DNA from: Wolfiporia cocos
Taxonomy: Eukaryota; Basidiomycota; Agaricomycetes; Polyporales; Phaeolaceae
DNA length: 64,000 nt
Direction: 5' to 3'
Assembly (NCBI GenBank): GCA_029448655.1
Contig: JACCLO010000002.1
Coordinates: 310,001-374,000, forward strand
Within the stretch, counting starts at the first letter, position 1; each line of letters opens with the position of its first letter. The notes below the pieces were generated by a model. That model worked only from the letters and a program-made list of their open reading frames with translations. It ran no database searches and was not told the origin of the DNA. Below, in pieces: positions 55,963 through 64,000 of this stretch. A program made the translations under genes and the position numbers.

Positions 55963-56654
55963 TGTTACGGTTATTTTGAATTTTTGAACGCTGACAGAAC
56001 TCGCCATCGGGCCAATACGATACAGGGACTTGTTGAACGACCAACTCCCTGGCTATTCGATATATTCCCGGTTGTATTAGTGGATAGGGCGCGTTTCACT
56101 TTTGGCAGATCCAACTCTGCCCCCGTTTCATGCTCATCATTCGTTAGAACTGATAGATGAAGTTCAACCACCATCATTCCTATCTATCGTCTCAGATATA
56201 TCATTCCATACCTATCAAACGTTTGGTACTATAGCGTAGATAGTATAGGAGACCTCTGGGACGGACTTGACCCCTGAAACCTGACGCAGTATATAAACTC
56301 ATGTACATACTGTCGAAGCTTCTCAGCTCGACCTTGTTGTACAAACAAGAAGTCTTATACTCATTCTCAAACGTAGGAAACTACACTCAGTATTTCTCAC
56401 TCGAGCAACCGAACGACTAAGTCCTCGAAGTGTACACCAACTTCTCGGACTTAGGCGAGTCTTATATTCTAAACAAGACTTGCACTTGGACAGAATATAT
56501 CCTCTAACACGTATTGGATATTATACGATAATCATATCTAGGACTTGAAGGCATCTAACAATTATTTGCCTTGCATACGGCAAATGTGCCTAAGTGCAGA
56601 AGAACGATCTATATTCGCGACTCGAATATACGAATGGGTATTCGACCCGTAACA
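55963..56654 (+). repeat. Solo LTR, family A
   Basis: 692 bp, TGTTACGG to CCCGTAACA, TSD GTACC (55958-55962 and 56655-56659). Confidence 0.9.
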
Positions 56655-56801
56655 GTACCAAAGATTCCGGCCCCGCCATACCTGACTCTCAACGCGCGCG
56701 CGACTTCCAGGCATGCACATCAGCGAAGTGCAAGACCGTAGATCTACTCGTATCTACGTAGATATACCTAGCAGGTCCTGTAAATGTGGCCGGACCTGTA
56801 T

Positions 56802-57512
56802 TGTTACGGTTATTTTAATTTTTTGAATATCGACAGAACTCACCACCGGGCGAATACGATACAGGGACTTGTTGCGCAACCAACCCCCTGGCTACTCGTG
56901 ACTCTACTGGGCGTATCCCCAGTTGTATTAGCATGTAGGGCGTGTTTCACTTTTGACAGATCCAACTCTGTCCCCGTTTCATGTTTATCATTCATTAGCT
57001 GACAGATGGCGTTCAACCGCCATCATCATTTCTATCTATCGTTTCAGACATATCACTACATACTTATCAAACGTTTGGTACTATAGCGTAGATAGTAGCG
57101 GTGACATCTGGGACGAACTTGACCCCTGAAACTTAGCGTAGTATAAAAGCTCATGTACTTATTGTCGAAGCTCTTCAGCTCGACCTTGTTGTACAAACAA
57201 GAAGTCTTATACTCGTTCTCAAACGTAGGAAACTATGCTCAAGTATTTCTCGCTCGAGCAACTGAACAACTAAGTCCTCGAAGTGCACACTGACTTCTTG
57301 GACTTAGGCGAGTCCTATATTCTATCAGACTCGCACCTGAATAGATTATATCCTCTAACGCGTATTAGATATTAACCGATCTCCTAAGGATTCCACTTAG
57401 GACTTGAAGGCATCTAACGAGTATTTGCCTTGCATACGGCAACGAGCCCACGTGCAGAAGAACGATCTATATTCGCGATTCGAATATACGAATGGGTATT
57501 CGACCCGTAACA
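56802..57512 (+). repeat. Solo LTR, family A
   Basis: 711 bp, TSD TGTAT (56797-56801 and 57513-57517). It lies only 147 bp after the previous solo LTR and in the same orientation, but has its own TSD, so it is an independent insertion. Confidence 0.9.
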
Positions 57513-57558
57513 TGTATACTCATGTATAACCCCCTTATAGTAGCAGGTCCGCGCAATA

Positions 57559-60500
57559 TAGTGTTGCCGAAGTTCAGTTCGGTTCAGGTTCAAGGGGGTA
57601 TGAGGCTGAACCTAGAACCGGACCAGCTATGGAGAGCCTGAACCTGAACCTGAACCTGGACTGAACCTGCTGAACCAGTTCAGCATTCAGTTCACGGTTC
57701 GAACTGGGTTCGGACCACTGAACCGCTTGATTTAATCATCTATGGACAGAAATTTGGACTCAAACTACGGGTCTTCTAGGACAGTTACCCCTAGCTATCT
57801 ATATTGTTCCTAGCACCAATGCATCCACTACGGTAGCCGCCCTTCAGAATCTGCAGTGCCTCAAATGTCTCTGGGGTGAGTTGGTTGCGAAGTTTTGTCC
57901 CTGTTCTACTCTACCTCCACTCGAAAATGCTCGTTCTGATGACACTGAGGATCCTTGAATACAAAGATAGTCACGAGCAATCCTAGACAGCACCGGATAT
58001 TGTGTGGCATGATATTTAATTCATAGGTTAGTTTCATGACTTGTACATGCTAAGAATGATCAGCACTCACCCCCCACCATTTAATTGGGTCATCAACATC
58101 TTCCAGAGGGCTGTTCAAGTAATCCCTGAGCTCTCTATGAGGATCACGGGTCTTCCCTTCATTTTCCAAACGTGAACGAATAGAATTCCTAATCCAGGAA
58201 CCAGCATATCCTTTGTCCCGCTCCATGGACTCTATGTGTAAATTTTAGCATATAATGAGGCAGGTATATTCAGGAATTACCCGGACGAGATGTAAGCACA
58301 GCTTGCTCAGTTGTATGCAGTCCGAAATCTCTAGCATATGCATCAAACTAATGGCAGGAAGTCAATGTCAGGCTGAGCTCTACTTTTACATACAAGGAAT
58401 CCAATTACCACAGCATCCAATGCAGACTTGCCAGAATTGTATCGCTGCTGATCCCAATTTCGTTTTATGTATTCTAGCTTGATTGAAGGATCAAGAGCTA
58501 TTGAATGAAATGAATAAACAACATCTTGAACAGCAATGATTACATACCAAGGCAAACAAAGTAGATATCAGTTTGTCCAGTAGCTTGATACCACTTGTGG
58601 ATTTTTGCAAGACCTGCATGAAGTCCCTTCAAGACAGGAGAGAACTTAGGTTGCTGTGCCATGATCTCCCAGCGCTTCTGCAGACATTCAAGGGTTGGAA
58701 TAGCACGCCAAACAGTTGGCTTGTTCTCAGATGAGAATGTGGTCTGTGCATTGTATGACTCCTAAACGATGAATCATGAGCTGTATGAGGAGTGGATATG
58801 TCAAAACACACTTGGAGAACCTCTTGGATGAGCTCTAGAAGTTGCCACTCATGCTCGGTGATTTGATAATCAGCATACCGCTTTCCCTTTAGGTTGGGAA
58901 CTTTGGGGCTACTATCAGCGAGTAAACAGAATTTTTTGACGGCCTAGTCGATTTTAGAAGATACTAAGCCATGAATGTACAATAGTGTCATTTAACGTAC
59001 CACTTTGTTTGTGATCACACGGGTCAAAAGATCGTACATAGATCCCCATCTTGTTCTCACCCACTTGATGAGTTGAAGTGGGGCTATACCCTCTTCCTCA
59101 CAGACTTTTGCAAAGTATGCTTTAGCCTGAGGAGATGCTCGAATCTATGAATGGGGATAAGCAGTTATTTCACGATTACAGTACTTTGAAGTTACACAAA
59201 CCTGATTAATGAGGGCCAAGACTTTTCCAAGCATGTCACCAGCATCAAAATCAACAACATTATCGACTTCCTCATCTTCTGGAGCTGATTCATCAGTAGA
59301 ATTGCCAGCAAATAGACTATTCCCGTGCTCATCATCCTCATCATTATAATCCTCGCCCGCATCATCAATTGCTGTCACCGTAACTTTCTTGAAGCGCAGT
59401 GGAGTTGGACACACGCCTTCAATGAAGCTCTTCGCACTAAGATGCATTGTATGCTCCATACAACGTCCACGGCGCTTTCGTGCAATCCAGCGTCGACCAG
59501 GGGGATTGTCAAGCACCCGCTGAAGAACATGCATGGCTCTGTCATTTGTAGATGCATTGTCCGAAGTTGCCCAGCCAATCTGTTAGTATAGATTAGTATA
59601 ATACATACATAGCAGTATCCAAGTACCTTTTCCCTGAGACCATATCTGTCAACAATTTGGAGGATAAGAGCTGCAGTATTTGCACCACTATGATTTCCTT
59701 CAATCTGAGTGAATCCAAGGAGCCTGGACTCGAGCTCCCATTCATTTGGGTGCTCAGTAGGTGCATTAATGTAGTGTGCAGTCACAGCGAGATATGTGTC
59801 TTGCGCATTTGAGGTCCAGGAATCAAATGCTAGAGATATTTGACCAGGAATATTCTACACCAACAATTAGTGGTAAATCAACACATTCAGTGCTGCTTAC
59901 ATCAAGATGTTTGCATAGCAGTCCCTCTAGCTCAAGAGCTTTCGCCATAATCTCCTCCCTAACTTTTGTGCGGTGGGGAATGTCGGACTCCTTGGTTTGT
60001 GGGCGCTGATACTTAAGGATGCGCCGAAACGAGGATTTCTCAACAACATTGAACGACTAAAATTAAATTTAGTATTAGTACAGGATGGGAAATAGTGATA
60101 TATGATGTACCTGGTCCTCAGTGACAATGTACTCAATGATATGATCCAACAGCCCTTCGCTTGTCCACTTTGATACCTGTTTGATGAATACATCCAGCTT
60201 ACCCTGATTGAGATCTATAGCTTCTACATCCTGAATATTGCTCTTTCCCCCCTTTGGAAGTGCACGCTCATGCAGTGTAATACCAGACTCTGCACATTTT
60301 GCCTTGTACACAGCTCCATGAGTTCCCCAATTCCTACAGTTGTGTAAGCAGCACGAATGTGATGTCAATAAAATCTAAAGTATACCTTGAAATATGAGCT
60401 CGAAGAGTTGACACACCACCAGTGAACCAGCAATTGTCAATGCGGATTTCTAATGCCCTAGAAAGTTCATTTGACCGTTAATCAACTATAGAATTAAATA

Positions 60501-62259
60501 ACAACTGACGCACTTGCATACTTCACACCAATGGCCTTTTTGGCTGAGCCCCCCCTTCAATGTACGCTCCTCCATTGTGAAGATCAAGCGTATCAGAAGT
60601 TCGTTCATCATTACCACGTGCATTTCGACGTTGGTGCTTCCTCTGCAGTACAATATATAAATGCTATCCACAATTCGAAGATTTACATACCACTCGTTCA
60701 CTTGCGATTTCGTCCTTCATCTGCTCATATACATCAAGTTCATCCTTTCCTTCATCGACAATATCCTTTTTTCATCAAAGGACAGGCTATCCTCGACATT
60801 AGAAGGGATGTGCTCTTCAGCAGGAGATAGATCACGATTCTTGGGACGCTTGGATGACCTTGAATTTTCATCCCATGGATTCTGCCGCTTACCTGAGGCA
60901 GATACACGGTTACAGCTTCTCTAGACACAGATCTGTTGAGTTATGCTCACTTTGGATGCTAGGTGCAGTACTTCCTCCCTGAATGATGTGCTTCTTGGAT
61001 TGGGAAGTCGGGTGATTTTTTCCTAGTATAGAGTGAGACAGATGCAGTAAAAAAGTCAGTCACATGGATTTACCGAAGCCATTAGCACTACCAGAGCTAG
61101 AACTTGCTGCTGACTTCGAGAAGAATACTCTGATTCCCAGAGGGTCCTCATTCGCAGCTTTCCATGTAGGTTTGCGGATGCGCTGCCCTGCAACTCGTAA
61201 AGCTGGCTGTTTTCCTGTGAGACCTTGATAATACATGTATGAATAGGAGAAGCACATTTCATTTATACGCACCTTTCGTTGAGCTTCCGGTCGGTGTCTG
61301 TTGTGCTGCTACATTTGGAAGTGGTTCTTCATCCTCTTCAGAGTGGTAAAATAGAATTCCAGATGTGTCCTCCAGAGTGCCATCGTCATGTAGTCCACAG
61401 TTCTCACTAAAGGAAGCCATACTGAGATATCAAGCAATCAGAATCTGTCGGAGTGCCTCAGTGAACTGCAAATTGTTAGGATTTAGATTGACAGAGGGGT
61501 GACGAACTGCCGGTGACCCTCAATGCTCCAGCTGGCCTATTATACATGCATTCAGATTGGACAGAAGATCGACGACAACTGTGCCCTTGCGCAGATTATC
61601 GAGGGTTTACCTGAGTATTTCTGCTCGGATTAGTGCTTACATGGTTGGCAACCGTTATCGGAGCAGATCAGGCCGCTCGCATTTTGCTGATGCCACCAGA
61701 TTGCCCATACTTGCGCCATCTTCCCGCCACCTCCACATCATTGTGTGCCATGGTGATGCCGCAGACCATCAATTACAACAGATTCCTGGTGCGGAACAAC
61801 TTAGAATAGATGGAAGCACCTGTGAGAGAATTCGATAATTATGAGTCCAGATTGACGTGCTTTTTTCTGTTGATAGACAGCATCCTCACACAGTCTCAAG
61901 GAATAGACTGACATTCCATTGTTGAGCTCTTCCCCTATAAGGAGTACATATATCCATGCCCAATGCTCAATGTGAAATTACTAGTAGGTATTCATGGCTC
62001 ACATCAACGATGCTATGATGAGTATGATTGTAATATTAATGTCCATATACTGAAGATATCGAGAATGTGTTATCCGCTATGTAGTTCGAGGTTCAGTCCG
62101 GTTCGAACCTGGTTCAGGGGTACCCATGGGTTCCCTGAACCGAGAACCGGACCACATATGCCTTGCCTTGAACCGGACCTAGACTGAACCTGAACCTAGG
62201 TTCGGTTCAGGTGGTTCAGGTTCTGAACCCAGGTTCAGGACCGAACTTCGGCAACACTA
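57559..62259 (-). mobile_element. Complete hAT transposon, 4.7 kb
   Basis: Termini TAGTGTTGCCGAAGTTC and its complement, with perfect 8-bp TSD GCGCAATA (57551-57558 and 62260-62267). Subterminal regions (57570-57725 and 62085-62250) are dense arrays of GGTTCAG/CTGAACC motifs, the kind of repeated sites bound by hAT transposases. It contains one multi-exon transposase gene on the minus strand. Confidence 0.93.
57791..61420 (-). CDS. hAT transposase, multi-exon, possible late frameshift
   Basis: Minus strand from ATG 61420 (MASFSENCGLHDDG). More than ten short-intron exons can be traced. They give a basic N-terminal region (QRIRKPTWK) and a BED-like zone near 60290-60440 (NWGTHGAVYKAKCAES). 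The catalytic-core start FDSWTSNAQDTYLAVTAHYI lies at about 59765-59840, followed by IEGNHSGANTA and SDNASTNDRAM. Further on are LIKWVRTRWGSMYDLL, LQKRWEIMAQQ, and the C-terminal dimerisation region (SPLEDVDDPIKWW, YPVLSRIARDYLCIQ, SSVSSERAFSSGG). Directly after SSGG the expected continuation (RNQLTPETFEALQILK) is in another frame. Either a small indel has damaged the end or a splice was missed. The family acts by cut-and-paste with 8-bp TSDs, as seen here. Confidence 0.82.
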
Positions 62260-62267
62260 GCGCAATA

Positions 62268-63764
62268 GCAAGCGCCCAGAGGGCACGTTCTTGCAAGGAC
62301 ACTGCCTCAGGCCCTTGCTATTGCAAGGACCTCACCTGAGGCCCTTGATATTACGAGGACATTGTCTGAGACCCTTGCTATTGTGGGGACCACACAATAG
62401 CAGTCGCCTAGGCAGTGTGGGGGCACCGCTCTAGGACACCAGTTCCAGGATTGTAACTTTTAGAATATATTGTGTCCACACAGTGCAGTGATTACTTTAT
62501 TCATGTTAATAGAGCCGGCTACTAACACAAGGGGCTACGGAATATCCACCACAGAGAAGTAGTCTCTGACCTTTGCTCCTGCCCACGGCGTGTGCGGCAG
62601 CGCCCTCTTAGTATCAGTGTGAACATACGTCGTGGGCGTGGTGTGGATCCCATGCGCTGCCACCACCGCATGCGTGTCCCGTGCATGGCACTCACTATCA
62701 CTGTACAGGGCATGTCCGCCATGAGTTGCTACAAGCAGGAAGGGAAAGAAGGTAGATGCACATGAGCGCAGTCACAACGTCCGCCACGAACGACAAGGTG
62801 GAGGAGGCCTGCCAATCAGACATGCACCATGTCTGCAATGGATACAGGTGCGGGAAGGGACTCAGATGTTGGAAGTAATGCATTGTTGCGTGCGACGAGT
62901 GCCATTGTAGCATCAGGGGGCGATGACAAAGGGGCGAAAACATTGGGGTGCACCTGATTGTCGCATACTTTTGCCATAGCGCCCGTCCTGTACTTAAGCG
63001 TTTTGGAGGGGTCAGAATGCCTCGCCGGTTTGACCCAAAGCATACCTTACCTTGGTTCCTGTTCGATTGAATTGTCGCACCCTCAGCCTTCCGGCTGTGC
63101 TTACCCGGCTTGGCGTAGTGATTTTCAACATCAGGTGCAGGGAAGCGCATATATGGCAATGTGAGGGTCGGTGGCGCTGCCTTCGTGCCACCTGCTGTGG
63201 CTAATAAAGCAATGTGAGACAGGTGTGTCAGGGGGATGAGTAGGGCTATAAGCAGGAGGGCTGGAGCATACCTGCTGGGAGGACAGGACCGCTTTCTGGA
63301 TAGGCAAGCAGAGAGGGTCAGTATGCATGATGACATCACCTAATATCTCATCACAAAGCCCACCCTATGTGTTTTTCCCAGGATCCAGTCAGTGAGAAGT
63401 CTCTATGAAGAGGCTGCCAGCGACATAGGCATAGCCGAGCTGAACGTTAGTGATGATAACACTGTACAGGTACAGGTACTAGAGCACGCACTCACTCAAA
63501 TAGGACAGCAGACACAGGAGTGGCCTTGTTATTGTGCACAGGCATGATGAGGGAAGAAGAAAAAGGGCAGAGGCATGGAGCTGTGGATGGAGCTGGTCTT
63601 TATATCATGCTGCGAACAGCGCGATGCGGCGTTGACAGCGATGGCGTCATGACACAACATAACAGTGACATTCATGTAGCGGAGAGCCAGATATGGAAGT
63701 ATGATAACTTTTTTTAGCTCACTTGCATTCGCTTTGCCGAGCTGTAACGAGTGGCATCAGTGCC
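62268..63764. other. Unassigned region between hAT element and terminal LTR
   Basis: 62270-62420 is a short irregular array of CCCTTGCTATTGCAAGGAC-like units. Minus-strand frames at 62700-63340 are open for up to 213 codons, but the likely coding frame switches (near 63050) and no family is recognised. It may be a decayed transposon gene. Confidence 0.35.
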
Positions 63765-64000
63765 TGTCACGGGCAAAAGCTTTCCCTAACGACAACGAGC
63801 CTGATCCGGTCCCCTGGGTCCCTAAGCCCAGCCAGGCCCGGATCATACCCTGGAAGGAGCCAGATAACGTCTAGATAACGACACAAGGACCGGCTCCCAC
63901 ACGGCCACGATGACCGCTACGTATTTGATATACTTTACGCTTCTATGTTTCAGAGTCTGGCTTAGACCCCTATCCTAGTCTCACACCAGACTCCCTAGTT
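63765..64000 (+). repeat. LTR, family C, cut by the window end
   Basis: Starts TGTCACGGGCAAAAGC and matches, in mirror orientation, the LTR at 51565-51951 through CAGAGTCTGGCTTAGACCCC. Its other end and TSD lie beyond the window. Confidence 0.8.

Noticed and set aside
62698..63339. 213-codon minus-strand protein
   Set aside because: Codon-like signal appears to switch between frames and no domain is recognised; not supported as a gene without transcript data.
1..64000. CRISPR arrays, bacterial operons, rRNA genes or viral genes
   Set aside because: No direct-repeat/spacer pattern, no ribosome-binding-site organised genes and no rRNA signatures. Intron-bearing genes show a eukaryotic fungal genome.

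Overview
This window looks like a transposon-saturated stretch of a filamentous basidiomycete genome, most likely an Agaricomycete. The evidence is several host genes with short 43-76 bp GT-AG introns, a protein kinase of the type expanded in mushrooms and polypores, a Crinkler-type (CRN) N-terminal header, a Ptc2/3-like PP2C phosphatase and an aldo/keto reductase. These sit among Ty3/gypsy elements with chromodomains, many solo LTRs, hAT transposons and TIR elements (MITEs). The order is an inference from family content. No rRNA genes, canonical tRNA genes or CRISPR arrays were seen.

Layout. 1-3.9 kb: 3' half of a Ty3/gypsy element. 4-12.8 kb: a decayed hAT transposase gene split by a hAT-type MITE, which is itself split by a 5.06-kb gypsy deletion derivative. 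13-17.2 kb: a TA-flanked MITE, two small LTRs and another TIR element. 17.3-27.2 kb: a truncated CRN gene followed by a near-perfect palindrome with about 4.5-kb arms. Each arm carries a PP2C gene and a solo LTR that contains a MITE and a smaller LTR. 28.5-31.7 kb: host segment with a kinase (minus strand) and a seven-exon orphan gene (plus strand), divergently arranged. 34-46 kb: solo LTRs, MITEs, an 86-bp satellite in inverted blocks and a RecQ-like helicase fragment. 46.6-47.9 kb: intact aldo/keto reductase gene with a 16-nt microexon. 48.6-57.5 kb: solo LTRs, a 1.94-kb non-autonomous LTR element and the tail of another gypsy element. 57.6-62.3 kb: complete 4.7-kb hAT element with perfect 8-bp target duplication. 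The window ends inside another LTR.

The most unusual items are: (i) the palindrome, whose outer junction truncates the CRN gene; (ii) a separate reading frame overlapping the 3' end of gypsy pol, which encodes a coiled-coil and double zinc-knuckle protein and shows codon-position evidence of selection in two copies; (iii) a hAT-type MITE whose inverted termini each carry an outward-facing tRNA-like unit with A box, B box and T-run. Boundaries of LTRs and MITEs were set by eye from terminal motifs and target-site duplications (TSDs). Family calls rest on recognised motifs, not on database searches.
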